NCBI GenBank assembly: GCA_013214355.1
Contig: JABSSL010000005.1
Location: 105,934 to 169,879, forward strand
DNA from: Saprospiraceae bacterium
Lineage (GTDB): Bacteria; Bacteroidota; Bacteroidia; Chitinophagales; Saprospiraceae
DNA length: 63,946 nucleotides
Direction of reading: 5' to 3'
Positions 18,385-28,700 of this stretch are shown in pieces. The position numbers were made by a program, and so were the translations under genes. The notes under the pieces are model-generated. The model made no database searches, was not told the DNA's origin, and worked only from the letters and a program-made list of their open reading frames with translations. Within the stretch, counting starts at the first letter, position 1; each line of letters begins with the position of its first letter.

Positions 18385-19251
18385 ATGATGCATTTACCCA
18401 TTCTAAATTCACCTCCTATAAGATCGTTCCGCGGGTTCTGCGGTAAGTATCTGTCCTTCGTGTTGTTAGTTTTCCCAGTACTTCTTACTGGACAAGAAGG
18501 CTATCAACTATTGACTGACATCCCCTACTATGGTAGCGAGTCCATGGTCAAAGACACCTACCTTAAGGAACGCTGCCAGCTAGATATTTACCATCCTCCT
18601 TCGAATGGTTTTCCGACAATAGTTTGGTTTCACGGTGGTGGGCTGAAGCGTGGGAATAAGCATATACCTGGAGGGCTCAAGGAACAAGGAATAGCGGTAA
18701 TTTCGGTAAACTATCGCTTCTCCCCCAAAGCCAAAGCCCCAGCCTATATCGAAGATGCTGCGGCAGCTATTGCGTGGACTTTCAAGAATATCGCTTCTTA
18801 TGGAGGGGATCCCAATCAGATCTTTATTAGCGGACACTCGGCGGGAGGATACCTCGCCAGCATGGTGGGACTAGATAAACGATGGTTGGCCAAACATGAT
18901 ATTGATGCCAATAGAATTGCAGGTTTACTACCGTTGAGTGGACATACCATTACCCACTTCACGGTACGTGAAGAAATGGGTATTGATGGCAAGCAACCCA
19001 TTATTGATGAATTGGCTCCGCTCTACCATGTTCGGGCAGATGCTCCTCCTCTCCTTTTGATTACCGGCGATCGTGAACTAGAATTGCTAGGTCGATATGA
19101 AGAAAACGCCTACATGATGAGGATGATGAAAATTGCTGGGCACCAAAAAACACGGATCCTAGAATTAGATGGCTATGGTCATAATATGGTTGCTCCTGCT
19201 ATTCCCTTAGTAGTCAAAGAAATCAAGACCCTAATCAAAGAAAATAATTAA
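18385..19251 (+). CDS. Secreted alpha/beta-hydrolase, esterase/lipase type (BD-FAE-like)
   Basis: The 288-residue protein has a signal peptide that cleaves near LLTGQ at 33-37. The alpha/beta-hydrolase elements are complete: oxyanion motif HGGG at 83-86, nucleophile elbow GHSAGG with Ser152, acid Asp229 in TGDRE, and His266 in YGHNM. Such enzymes hydrolyse short acyl esters, including acetyl groups on plant or algal polysaccharides. It is divergent from the SusC operon. Its stop overlaps the convergent pseudouridine synthase stop in a shared TTAA. The substrate is not deducible; glycan de-esterification fits the context. Confidence 0.85.
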   Translation: MMHLPILNSPPIRSFRGFCGKYLSFVLLVFPVLLTGQEGYQLLTDIPYYGSESMVKDTYLKERCQLDIYHPPSNGFPTIVWFHGGGLKRGNKHIPGGLKEQGIAVISVNYRFSPKAKAPAYIEDAAAAIAWTFKNIASYGGDPNQIFISGHSAGGYLASMVGLDKRWLAKHDIDANRIAGLLPLSGHTITHFTVREEMGIDGKQPIIDELAPLYHVRADAPPLLLITGDRELELLGRYEENAYMMRMMKIAGHQKTRILELDGYGHNMVAPAIPLVVKEIKTLIKENN

Positions 19252-20144
19252 CGATCAAAGCGAGCCGCTTCTCGTTCAAGTACCCTTTTAAATTTCGCAG
19301 GAACAGGGATGCTTAAGGCCAAAGGTTGACGAGTAATGGGATGCACTAGCTCCAAAGAACAAGCTGCCAGGAATAAGCCCTTGCCCAGGATCGTTTTCTG
19401 ATCTGCAGCGTACATCTTATCGCCCATAATGAGATGTCCGATCTCTTTGAGATGAATGCGCAATTGGTGGGTTCTGCCGGTAACAGGTCGAAGTTTAACC
19501 AGCGAAACAGCTTCAAAAATACGCGATGGGGCTTCATCGACTTTCTGATAATGCGTCAGTGCCGACTTACGATTTACAGGCAAGTCGATAGTTCCTTCTG
19601 CAGGAGTGGACCCATGAACCACCGCCACATATTCCTTTTGTACTTCACCTTCCTGGAAAGCCTTACTTAGCTTAATCAATGCTCTCTTTGTCTTCGCCAA
19701 AATGACCAAGCCCGAGGTCGGTACATCTATTCGATGCACGGCGATGGGACGAGGTAAGGCATCCTCTAGCTTATTTGCCTGATTCACTTGCACTAAGGCA
19801 TTTTCCACCGTCTTATTTCGGTTTCCATTGACAGCAATTCCACTAGGTTTGTTCACGACAATCAAATGATCGTCCTCATGGATAACCTCCAAGTCTATCA
19901 CAAGTTTTTTGACTTGTCGAACCCCAGCACCAGATAGTTGAAGAAAAGCCCCGTTCTTTACTCGATCTCCATATTTCGCAGGCTGTCCATTTAGGAATAA
20001 GCGGCCACTTTCGATGGCTTTTTTCACCGCCGTTTTACTACCCAAAATAGGAAAGGCTTTCGCTGCATACGACAATAGATCAACCTGCCCGTTTACAGCC
20101 TCTACCTTATGTGTCCATTTCTTTTTCCGCTTGCCTGCAGCCAT
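19248..20144 (-). CDS. RluA-family RNA pseudouridine synthase
   Basis: The 298-residue protein has an N-terminal S4 RNA-binding domain (about 20-75, with AIESGRLFLNGQPAKYGDRV) and a catalytic domain with HRIDVPTSG, where Asp140 is the nucleophile that isomerises uridine in rRNA or tRNA. Further family blocks are VVNKPSGIAVNG at 97-108 and PVTGRTHQLRIHL in the C-terminal half. It is a housekeeping enzyme. The minus-strand genes upstream (SGNH, AGCS, cupin) are unrelated in function. Target position is not assignable. Confidence 0.92.
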   Translation of the reverse strand: MAAGKRKKKWTHKVEAVNGQVDLLSYAAKAFPILGSKTAVKKAIESGRLFLNGQPAKYGDRVKNGAFLQLSGAGVRQVKKLVIDLEVIHEDDHLIVVNKPSGIAVNGNRNKTVENALVQVNQANKLEDALPRPIAVHRIDVPTSGLVILAKTKRALIKLSKAFQEGEVQKEYVAVVHGSTPAEGTIDLPVNRKSALTHYQKVDEAPSRIFEAVSLVKLRPVTGRTHQLRIHLKEIGHLIMGDKMYAADQKTILGKGLFLAACSLELVHPITRQPLALSIPVPAKFKRVLEREAARFDR

Positions 20145-20177
20145 TTTACTTTATTTTATTCTCTCAAGCACTGGCCT

Positions 20178-20216
20178 CCTAAGTCGATGTTGCGTATTTC
20201 TTACCAACATCTCTCC
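20178..20216. repeat. 39-bp repeat, copy 1
   Basis: This copy matches the one at 20276-20314 at about 34 of 39 positions; the last 21 bases (ATTTCTTACCAACATCTCTCC, given here by position 20196-20216) are identical in both. It sits in the 218-base gap between the SGNH and pseudouridine synthase genes. Confidence 0.6.
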
Positions 20217-20275
20217 CTGCTAAAGGTCTGATAGCTTCGCCGTCTTCAACCTAAAACCAAAAATCAGACTGACCC

Positions 20276-20314
20276 CCTAAGCCGATCTTGTACATTTCTT
20301 ACCAACATCTCTCC
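20276..20314. repeat. 39-bp repeat, copy 2
   Basis: This is the second copy of the direct repeat, 98 bases start to start from the first. The spacing is too irregular and the copy number too low for CRISPR. It may be a dispersed intergenic element of this genome or a tandem duplication remnant. Confidence 0.6.
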
Positions 20315-20362
20315 TCAGCCGAGTCAGGTTCTCTTTTTATATCCGCCTTCCTTACCTATCCC

Positions 20363-22162
20363 CTATTTCAACAACAGCTTTCGCCAGGCCTCCCCCATAA
20401 TCTTATACCCTGCCTCATTCGGATGTAATCCATCCAAGAAGTATCGCTCTATCAGTTTGCTATCCTCTAGAAAGATGTGACCAACATCATTATAAGAAAC
20501 CTTTTGTCTACCCGCTAATTGAGCAATCCCTGAATTCAATTTCGCCACCCTTTCCTCTCGACCTCTCCGAGGTAATATCCCCAACAACAAGATTTCCGCT
20601 TCTGCTTGTCGATTTTTGATCGCTTCAATTAGCATTTCTAGACCCGCCAATATCTCCTCATTGGTGTTTAAATGAAGATTATTAGTACCAATCATGACCA
20701 CTATCTTTTCCGCTTCAAAGCCATCGATTTCTCCATGATACACCCGCCATAAGACATTCTCAATTCTGTCCCAACCGTAAGCCTGATTCCGAACACCAGC
20801 AGGTGTAAAATATTCATCCCAACTTTGTGATTCTCGAACCAATTTAGTCTTCGGCAAACCGCCCCAGAAGTGTACAATAGAATTAGCAAAAACAACCATC
20901 TTAGGTGGATCTTCGGCATTCATCTGTAGAATGCTCCTATGCCTCTCTTCCCAATCGTAATTATCCGGTTCTCGATATTGTGTCACGGCCTGGGTGGTAC
21001 TACTCTCACCTTTAGGCTCCTGAAGGATCTTTCGAATGGCTTTTTCGTAGGCTTCGGCGTAATGCTGCATTCCTAAATCATTCGGATGTGTTCCATCCAC
21101 CATATCATCCACTTGGAGGTTGAATTCTTCCTTGGTGATATAATGTAGTTCAGTGTGTCCTTCCTTAAGCAGAATCTGATAGGTGGCTTGCTGGATTTCA
21201 TTTACGCGCTCATAGGAGGTCAAGCGACCTGGGACTACTGCGCCATCCGTATATCCGGCATGATCCGCTATAAGAATAGGAATATTTGGATGAGTCCTTT
21301 TTAGCTTTCGAACAGTACTTATAATCCGACCTTTCAGCTCTTCCGCCGGGTAGAGTTTAGGATTAACAAGATTGGGAAGACAATCCAATATGTACAACTT
21401 TGGTGCTTGTTCAACCAAAAGGTTACTGATTGCATCTTCTAAACGGCCATTCCCAGAAAATGCCAGATTGATCAATGGACGATCCAACTTCCGACCCAGA
21501 ATACTGGTCCAAGCCATTCCTGGGCGTGAGGCACAAGCTCCTTGAGCTATAGAGGTACCATACACGACAATTGGCTTCTCCATACGGGTTGGTAAAAACT
21601 CAAACTCATTGGAATCTGCAACTCCTACTTCCAGCCAAGTAACTTGATTATACAAGGGTAGATACAATCTATATTCTCTACCGTGCTTATGATAGCTATC
21701 GTTGGGTCTTAGATTAGCATATCGGAAAGTGATCGTATCTGCAAAGTTCCATCGCCCTCTCACCCAATGCCAATCCCCATCACTATCGATCGTGTATAGG
21801 TCCAAGCCACTAACGCCAGTAGCTGGCATATGCGGCAAGGCATGGGGTCCGCTAACCTGGTATCGCACCTGTATTTCCGAAGCGTTGGAGCGAAATCTCA
21901 GTAATACGCCGGCGGCATTTTTTCCCAAATTCCAGACTGGCTCCCGGACGGTTTCCTTGGCTCGAAGGGGAAGCCGGTCAAATGGGGATTCAGTTTCATT
22001 ACCCCAGCCCTGTCCTTCAATGACGTCAAAATCTTGATCTACCGGATTCCTCCAATTCATCCCACCGGAAACCTGAGCTAACAAGCAGTAGTTCGAGCTA
22101 AGTAGTAAGAGGGCTAGAAGGCAAATTGGCTTGAAATGAGTGAACATATACATCGACATCAT
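20363..22162 (-). CDS. Secreted protein with two SGNH/GDSL hydrolase domains
   Basis: The 599-residue protein starts with a signal peptide (cleavage near CLLAQ at 26-30). A jelly-roll N-terminal region (about 40-190) precedes a first SGNH domain with nucleophile motif YGTSIAQG (Ser204) and C-terminal block DGTHPND. After a linker near 395 a second SGNH domain follows, with FANSIVHFWGG, VMIGTNNLHLN and DGLHPNEAGY. The second domain has ANSI where GDSI is usual. Both domains keep Ser and the D-x-x-H pair, so both may be active, probably as acetyl-esterases on glycans. Its ATG overlaps the symporter stop as ATGA, indicating translational coupling. Confidence 0.85.
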   Translation of the reverse strand: MMSMYMFTHFKPICLLALLLLSSNYCLLAQVSGGMNWRNPVDQDFDVIEGQGWGNETESPFDRLPLRAKETVREPVWNLGKNAAGVLLRFRSNASEIQVRYQVSGPHALPHMPATGVSGLDLYTIDSDGDWHWVRGRWNFADTITFRYANLRPNDSYHKHGREYRLYLPLYNQVTWLEVGVADSNEFEFLPTRMEKPIVVYGTSIAQGACASRPGMAWTSILGRKLDRPLINLAFSGNGRLEDAISNLLVEQAPKLYILDCLPNLVNPKLYPAEELKGRIISTVRKLKRTHPNIPILIADHAGYTDGAVVPGRLTSYERVNEIQQATYQILLKEGHTELHYITKEEFNLQVDDMVDGTHPNDLGMQHYAEAYEKAIRKILQEPKGESSTTQAVTQYREPDNYDWEERHRSILQMNAEDPPKMVVFANSIVHFWGGLPKTKLVRESQSWDEYFTPAGVRNQAYGWDRIENVLWRVYHGEIDGFEAEKIVVMIGTNNLHLNTNEEILAGLEMLIEAIKNRQAEAEILLLGILPRRGREERVAKLNSGIAQLAGRQKVSYNDVGHIFLEDSKLIERYFLDGLHPNEAGYKIMGEAWRKLLLK

Positions 22163-23607
22163 TTATAGGACTTCAATTCTCCACTGGCTAAGCGACTTTG
22201 ATAGGACTTTAACTCCCGTTTGATTACCGGAGCCAAAATGTATAGCCCTATGATATTCGGCAGTGCCACAATAAACACCATGGCATCGGAAAAATCTAAA
22301 ACAGCTTTCAACTGAATGGTACATCCCAAGGCGACAAAGGCGCAAAAGATGACTTTAAAAATCAATTCTATCACCCTCGATTCTCCAAAAAGATAGGTCC
22401 AGCCTTTTAAACCATAATAAGACCATGAAATCATGGTTGAAAAGGCAAATAGGATAGCAATCAGGGCTAAAGGAGCTGTAGACCAGGAAAGTGAACTCCC
22501 GAAAGCTGCCGAGGTTAATTGAATACCTACCATTCCATCCTGTCCTAAGTCTGGCGTATAAACAGTGGTGAGAATTACCAAGGAAGTCATCGTACAGATG
22601 ACTACAGTATCTATAAAGGGTTCCAATAATCCTACAAAGCCTTCGGTAACTGGCTCTTCGGTGCGAACCGCAGAGTGAGCAATCGCCGCCGAGCCAATAC
22701 CTGCCTCATTAGAAAACACGGCCCTACGTACCCCCAAAACCATCACGCCCAACATCCCTCCAGCAATTCCTTGTGGATTAAAAGCTTCGGAAACGATGGC
22801 TCCTACCGCCCAGGGAATCTTACCTGCGTTTAAAATCAATACGGTAACCGCTAGAATCACGTAGGCTACCGCCATAAATGGGACCAGTCGCCCCGTAACC
22901 TTCGCAATACTTCTGATACCTCCAATAATCACGGCGCCCACGAGCAGGGCGATGACTAGGCCAAACAACCACCCTTTACCAACAAAAACGCTCGCTTCTC
23001 CGCCAGTTGCTACTACAAATTGCTCGAAGGCTTGATTGGACTGAAACATATTTCCTATACCCAAACAACCAATTACCATAGCCACCCCATAGAAGATGCC
23101 CAGGGGTTTCCCAATAGCCCCCCAACCCCGTTCTTTCAAGCCTCGCTCTAGGTAATACATCGGTCCTCCAGAAATACTTCCATCCGGATTGATCTTTCGG
23201 TACTTCACCCCGACTACACATTCAGCAAACTTTGTGGCCATACCAAAGAGACCTGCCATAATCAGCCAAAAAACTGCTCCAGGGCCACCGACCGAAATCA
23301 CCACAGCCATACCTCCGATGTTACCAATCCCCACTGTCCCTGATAAGGCCGTTGCCAGTGCCTGAAAATGACTTAATTCTCCGTCCGCTTTGGGTCCATC
23401 ATAATCTCCTCGGATCAAACGAATAGCGTGCCCAAAGCCCCGCACGTTTAGGAAGCCTAAATAAAAGGTAAAGAAGACCGCAGCACCAATCAACCAAATC
23501 ACAATCAAAGGAACAGCCGCCCCCGCTATGGTGACTTCAAAAAAGATAAATTTGCTAAATGCGTCAGCGATAGGTCGTAGCGCCTGATCTATAGTTTCGT
23601 CAATCAT
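22159..23607 (-). CDS. Sodium:alanine/glycine symporter (AGCS family)
   Basis: The 482-residue membrane protein has about ten to eleven hydrophobic segments. The AGCS signature is clear near 85-130 (ALSGTVGIGNIGG, GGPGAVFWLIMAG, FGMATKFAECVVG), with GGPMYYLERG and RRAVFSNEAGIGSA further on. The family imports alanine, glycine or D-amino acids with sodium. It lies between a cupin gene (53 bases upstream) and the SGNH gene (4-base overlap), so these three are probably one transcript. Why a glycan esterase is coupled to an amino-acid carrier is not evident from the sequence. Confidence 0.93.
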   Translation of the reverse strand: MIDETIDQALRPIADAFSKFIFFEVTIAGAAVPLIVIWLIGAAVFFTFYLGFLNVRGFGHAIRLIRGDYDGPKADGELSHFQALATALSGTVGIGNIGGMAVVISVGGPGAVFWLIMAGLFGMATKFAECVVGVKYRKINPDGSISGGPMYYLERGLKERGWGAIGKPLGIFYGVAMVIGCLGIGNMFQSNQAFEQFVVATGGEASVFVGKGWLFGLVIALLVGAVIIGGIRSIAKVTGRLVPFMAVAYVILAVTVLILNAGKIPWAVGAIVSEAFNPQGIAGGMLGVMVLGVRRAVFSNEAGIGSAAIAHSAVRTEEPVTEGFVGLLEPFIDTVVICTMTSLVILTTVYTPDLGQDGMVGIQLTSAAFGSSLSWSTAPLALIAILFAFSTMISWSYYGLKGWTYLFGESRVIELIFKVIFCAFVALGCTIQLKAVLDFSDAMVFIVALPNIIGLYILAPVIKRELKSYQSRLASGELKSYK

Positions 23608-23660
23608 ATTTCTTGCTTACTCTAGTGCAGTTTCGAGAAAGGGGTTCAACGGCTATCCTC

Positions 23661-24023
23661 CTATTTCCCTTTCAGATAATTGTCTGTTCCATCAATCCAA
23701 TCCCGCCGCGGTGGGGAGAAGGTGTCAGTCGCTACAACTTCGCCGATAATCAAGGCTTTATGAGGTACATTCCCTGGAATGATTAAGGACTCCCCTGCGT
23801 GTACATCAATGTGCTCTTCCTCATTATTATTAAACCAAAACCGGATTGTCCCGCTGATCACTTCTGATAGTTGCTCATTCTCATGACTGTGCCAGGGTAC
23901 GATGAAACCGTCTTTGAACGTCATCTTGGCAATCATTACTTTATCGCCATAGATCATTTTTCGTGTCATGTCTGCAGTCACCTGTTCGGCTGGCAATTCG
24001 TCCCAGTTTATTTTCTTAACCAT
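23661..24023 (-). CDS. Small single-domain cupin protein
   Basis: The 120-residue protein is one cupin barrel. Motif 1 has H45, H47 and E51 (PWHSHENEQLSEVISG), and motif 2 is GESLIIPGNVPHKA. These side chains would bind one divalent metal. Proteins of this size are often sugar isomerases, small dioxygenases or metal-dependent sensors; no specific reaction can be assigned. It is the likely first gene of the cupin-AGCS-SGNH group. Confidence 0.8.
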   Translation of the reverse strand: MVKKINWDELPAEQVTADMTRKMIYGDKVMIAKMTFKDGFIVPWHSHENEQLSEVISGTIRFWFNNNEEEHIDVHAGESLIIPGNVPHKALIIGEVVATDTFSPPRRDWIDGTDNYLKGK

Positions 24024-24069
24024 TTTACTTGTGTCTTACTTTTAGAATTTTTCAAATATGGTTAAAAAA

Positions 24070-24103
24070 AAGAACTTTCCTTCTGTCACGTACTGAAGTT
24101 CTT
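24070..24103. terminator. Bidirectional terminator-like hairpin between divergent genes
   Basis: The 8-bp arms AAGAACTT and AAGTTCTT enclose an 18-base loop. The plus strand continues with ATTTTTTCT and the minus strand with TTTTTTTAACC, so it looks like a terminator on either strand. It sits upstream of both the cupin (-) and the sulfatase (+), which is an odd place for a terminator; attenuation is one possibility. Confidence 0.4.
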
Positions 24104-24213
24104 ATTTTTTCTTTCCTTTGGTTAGTTCAAGATCTATTTCCATGGTTTGGAATAGTAGCATACCGCTGATATCGAGTCACTTAGTCTTGATACTGTAACT
24201 ACTACTTCCATAA

Positions 24214-25683
24214 ATGTCGAAAACCAACTATATGTCTCCACATGCAGCCACTACTAGATGCCTTGGATTATTCCTTCTATGCACCATGGTGCTGAGTTGC
24301 CAATCAGCCCCAAAATCGGATAAGAAGGAGCATACCCAGCCTCCTAATATCATTTTCATTATGGCGGATGACCTAGGGTATGGAGACATTGGACCTTACG
24401 GTCAGGAGAAGATTAAGACCCCATTCCTCGATCAATTGGCGGCGGAAGGTATGCGCTTCACTCAACATTATGCGGGAACTGCCGTTTGTGCTCCATCTAG
24501 AAGCGTATTAATGACCGGCCTGCATACGGGGCATACGGAGATAAGGGGTAACAAGCAATTCCCGCCAGGGGATAACGGACAGCAACCTCTATCGGATTCC
24601 ATACAAACGCTAGCTGAGGCTTTGCAAAGTGCAGGTTACTATACCGCCTTGATTGGGAAATGGGGTTTAGGGAATGTAGGTACGACCGGAGAACCAAGCA
24701 AACAAGGTTTTGACCATTATTTTGGTTATCTGGATCAAGTGTTGGCACACAATTATTTCCCCGATCACCTAATTAGGAATGGTGAGCGTGTAGAGCTAGA
24801 AAACGAAGTACAGTACCTGGACACCTCTTTTTGGCATAAAGGTTTGGGCAGTTATGCCACGGTAAAGAGACAATATAGTCATGACCTATTGCTGCAAGAA
24901 GCCTTAGAAATCATTAGGACTAAGAGGGAGCAACCATTGTTCCTCTATCTTCCGATTACCATTCCGCATGATAATGGTGAAGCTCCTAAAGGAGAACGAA
25001 TGGAAGTGCCCAGTCAAGGTATTTACGCCACAAAAGATTGGGGCAAGGACGAAAAAGATTACGCGGCCATGATTACCCGCATGGATGAAGGTATAGGAAG
25101 AATTCTAAGCCTCTTGCAGGATGAGGAGATAGACGAAAACACGATCCTATTTTTTACTTCCGATAATGGCCCTATGCCCGGAGAATCCTTCACGGAATTC
25201 TTTGACAGTAATGGACCACTCCGAGGTGGCAAGAGAGATCTGTATGAAGGAGGAATTAGAGTTCCTTTAATCGTGAGATGGCCAGGAAAAATCCAAGCAG
25301 GAATAACAAATGATCATCTGTCCGCTTTCTGGGATATTTTCCCTACTTGTTTAGACCTGGCGCAGCAGCAGGTTCCAGATGGCTTGGACGGACTAAGCCT
25401 CTTGCCCAGCCTCCTTGGCAAAGGGGATCAAGCTGAACATTCGAGTCTATATTGGGAATTTCATGAACGGACTGGTGCACAAGCGATTAGACAAGGTAAA
25501 TGGAAAGCCGTCAAGAACAATGCTATCACAAATCCGGCGGGTGCAATTGAATTGTACGACCTAAGTGCAGATATTGCTGAGGAGCACAACCTCGCCGCTG
25601 AATACCCCGATAAACTAAAGGAACTGAGCGAATTGATCCGCCAATCTAGGTATCCTAGCGACTTGTTTCCACGCATCCAATAA
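24214..25683 (+). CDS. Lipoprotein sulfatase
   Basis: The 489-residue protein has a lipoprotein signal (lipobox MVLSC, Cys29). It shows the type I sulfatase order: metal-binding DD at 52-53 in MADDLGYGDIG, formylglycine motif CAPSR with Cys92, LIGKWGLG, FFTSDNGP with the second Asp/Asn metal pair, and GGIRVPLIVRWPG. Cys92 must be oxidised to formylglycine by a maturase that is not in this window. It hydrolyses sulfate esters, most likely on an algal or animal glycan, at the periplasmic or outer face. It lies 76 bases before the amber-interrupted UnbV gene, and the two may be cotranscribed. Confidence 0.93.
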   Translation: MSKTNYMSPHAATTRCLGLFLLCTMVLSCQSAPKSDKKEHTQPPNIIFIMADDLGYGDIGPYGQEKIKTPFLDQLAAEGMRFTQHYAGTAVCAPSRSVLMTGLHTGHTEIRGNKQFPPGDNGQQPLSDSIQTLAEALQSAGYYTALIGKWGLGNVGTTGEPSKQGFDHYFGYLDQVLAHNYFPDHLIRNGERVELENEVQYLDTSFWHKGLGSYATVKRQYSHDLLLQEALEIIRTKREQPLFLYLPITIPHDNGEAPKGERMEVPSQGIYATKDWGKDEKDYAAMITRMDEGIGRILSLLQDEEIDENTILFFTSDNGPMPGESFTEFFDSNGPLRGGKRDLYEGGIRVPLIVRWPGKIQAGITNDHLSAFWDIFPTCLDLAQQQVPDGLDGLSLLPSLLGKGDQAEHSSLYWEFHERTGAQAIRQGKWKAVKNNAITNPAGAIELYDLSADIAEEHNLAAEYPDKLKELSELIRQSRYPSDLFPRIQ

Positions 25684-25759
25684 CAGGACGTTACAGGACA
25701 CCGATCTAAAGCACTACTACTACTTTCAAAGGATAAGTTCAACTCAGGTGACAACAGCT

Positions 25760-28700
25760 ATGCCTATGCGATTCTGGATTCTTCTTTTGATCAGCTACAC
25801 TGTGTATTTCTTAACTAGTTGTAAGCAGGAAAAACCTTTATTCCTGGAACGATCTGCAGTTGAGACAGGAATCACCTTTACCAATACTATCACCACTACG
25901 GATAGTTTCAATGCTATTTTCTTCGAATATATCTACAACGGAGGCGGAGTAGCTGCCGCTGACTTCAATAACGATGGGCTAAGCGATCTTTTCTTCACCG
26001 GGAATCAAGTAAGCAGTGAGCTTTACCTAAACCAAGGTAATCTGCAATTCAAAGAAATTAGTAAACAGGCTGGGGTTGAAACTACCCGATGGTGTACCGG
26101 AGTGGCAGTTGTAGATATTAATCAAGATGGCAAAAAAGACATATACATCTCCGTAGCTGGCTTTGAAGTTGATACTAGTGAGATGGAAAACCTACTCTTC
26201 ATTAACCAGGGGTGGGATGCATCAGGCGTACCCGTCTTCAAGGAAGAGGCAGCCCAATACGGATTAAATGATGGAGGCTATAGCACACAGGCCGCATTTC
26301 TGGATTATGACCTGGACGGCGACCTGGACCTCTACCTACTCACCAATGCCATGGAGAGTTTTAATCGGAATAATATCCGCCCCAGGCGTGTAAATGGAGA
26401 GGCAGCAAGTACCGATCGGCTTTATCGAAATAATGGAAATCAAACATACACAGATGTATCCGGCGAAGCGGGTATCCAAATCGAGGGTTATGGCCTAGGT
26501 GTGAAGGTGTCTGACATCAACCTAGATGGCTGGCCAGATATCTACGCCGCCAACGATTTCCAATCTAATGACTTACTCTGGATCAATCAAAAGGATGGTA
26601 CTTTCAAAAATGAGGCAGCTCAATATTTAAAACATCAAACCCATAATGGAATGGGGGTTGATATTGCAGACTTTAACAATGATGGCTTACCAGATATCAC
26701 CGTTCTAGATATGCTTCCGGAGGATAACTATCGTCAAAAGATGATGATTCCTCACGTCAGTCAAGAAAAATTCCGCTTGAAGCAGCAACAGGGATACGAA
26801 GATCAGTACATGCGGAATACCGTACAATTGCATCAGGGTCTGGACCCTAAAGGTGTCCCACACTTCAGTGAAATCGGCTTCTTAACCGGCATGGCCAGTA
26901 CGGATTGGAGTTGGTCAATTTTATACGCAGATTTTGATAACGATGGCTGGAAAGACGCTTTTATCACCAACGGTTATCGCAAGGACGTGACGAATCTAGA
27001 TTACATCAACTACAGCGGGCTCAATCAAATCTTCGGAACGGTGGAGGCACGTCGGCAAAAGGCCGTCGAGGATCTGGCCAATGCGCCTGATGTAGAAGTC
27101 AGCAATTATCTATTCAATCATCAAGGTAACTTGCAATTCTTAGAAGTTTCTGAGCAATGGGGTATAAATAAACCCTCCTTTTCCAACGGAGCAGTATATG
27201 TAGATTTGGATAATGATGGAGATCTAGAGCTAGTTGTCAATAACATTGATAGTCCGGCCACCGTTTACGAAAACAGCTCTCGATCAGCACCTAGTCCCAG
27301 TCATTATTTGCAAATCTCGCTTCGGGAATCCAATGATAAACTGACAGCCTATCAGAGCAAAATTAAGTTGTATCATCAGGCCGAAATTCAATACTAGGAA
27401 TACAGCCCACAAGCTGGCTATAAATCAAGTTTGGATGATGTAATCCACTTTGGATTGGGTGAGCAAGACCAGATTGACAGCATTGAAATAGTCTGGCCAG
27501 ATGGGAATCGGCAAGTTATTGTGAATCCTCAGGTTGATCAACTGCTACAAATCGAGTACGATAAGGGATCAGGTCTAATCGTTCCAAATAATAGCCAGCC
27601 GATTTTTGAAGAGGTATCTGTACAACTCGGGCTACAGTTTGAGCATCTAGACAACGAAGAATCGGATCTACGAACACAAAGAACAAAGATCCATGATCAT
27701 GCTAAGCTTGGACCCGCCCTAGCCATTGGTGATATAAATGGAGATGGCCTTACGGATGTATTCCTGGGAGGAAATGTGAATCAATCTGCCCAATTATTCT
27801 TCCAAAACCCTAATTCTACTTTTAGTCAAGGGCCATTTCCATTAGATAGCAGCTACCAAGATATAGCTGCCGCATTATTTGATCTGGACTCTGATGGAGA
27901 TCTGGATTTATACCTTAGCAGTGGGCATGTAGGGAAGACTAGTAAACAACCAGCTTTCCAAGATAGACTCTATTTGAATGATGGCACTGGCACTTTCGAA
28001 GTTCATCCGATCCCACTTCCTCCCATGACTGGCCTGCGCGCCTCTATCAAACCAGCAGACTATGACCAAGATGGGGATATCGACCTCTTCCTGGGTGGGC
28101 GTATCGAGCCAGGAAAATACCCGGAAACACCTAGAAGTTACCTACTAGAAAATCAAAATGGACAACTCGTCGACAACACCCCCCTAGCATTGCAGAGGAT
28201 TGGTATGGTCACTGATGTACGATGGGTATTATCAGATAATTCCCTATATCCCGATCTACTCGTGATTGGGGAATGGATGGAACCCCTGCTTTTCAACAAT
28301 GATAAGGGTACTTTACGTACAGATGCACAGCCCATTATCGAGCAAGCTACAGGATGGTGGACACACATTCAACCTTTAGATTACGATCAAGATGGCGACT
28401 TGGATTTATTGCTTGGCAACTGGGGCCAAAATAGTAAATTGCAAGCCACTCCCCAGCAACCCCTTCGCCTATACGCAGCAGACTTCGATGAAAATGGCAC
28501 CATTGATCCCCTATTATCCTGTTACATCCAGGGAGAAGAGTATATCATGCATGAGAGGGATCTGCTAATTACGCAGATTCCCGGTATGAAACGTCGATTT
28601 CCACAGTACAACAAGTATGCACAAGCGGGATTGCCCCAAACCCTATCTCAAAAGGATATCGGTCGAGCCACCGTACTTGAAACCCAGACGATGTCATCCA

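Noticed and set aside
20178-20314. CRISPR array
   Set aside because: Only two diverged copies with a 59-base gap between them and no cas genes nearby.
27395-27397. TAG recoded as an amino acid
   Set aside because: TAG ends several intact genes in the window and no tRNA, pyrrolysine gene or readthrough signal is seen.
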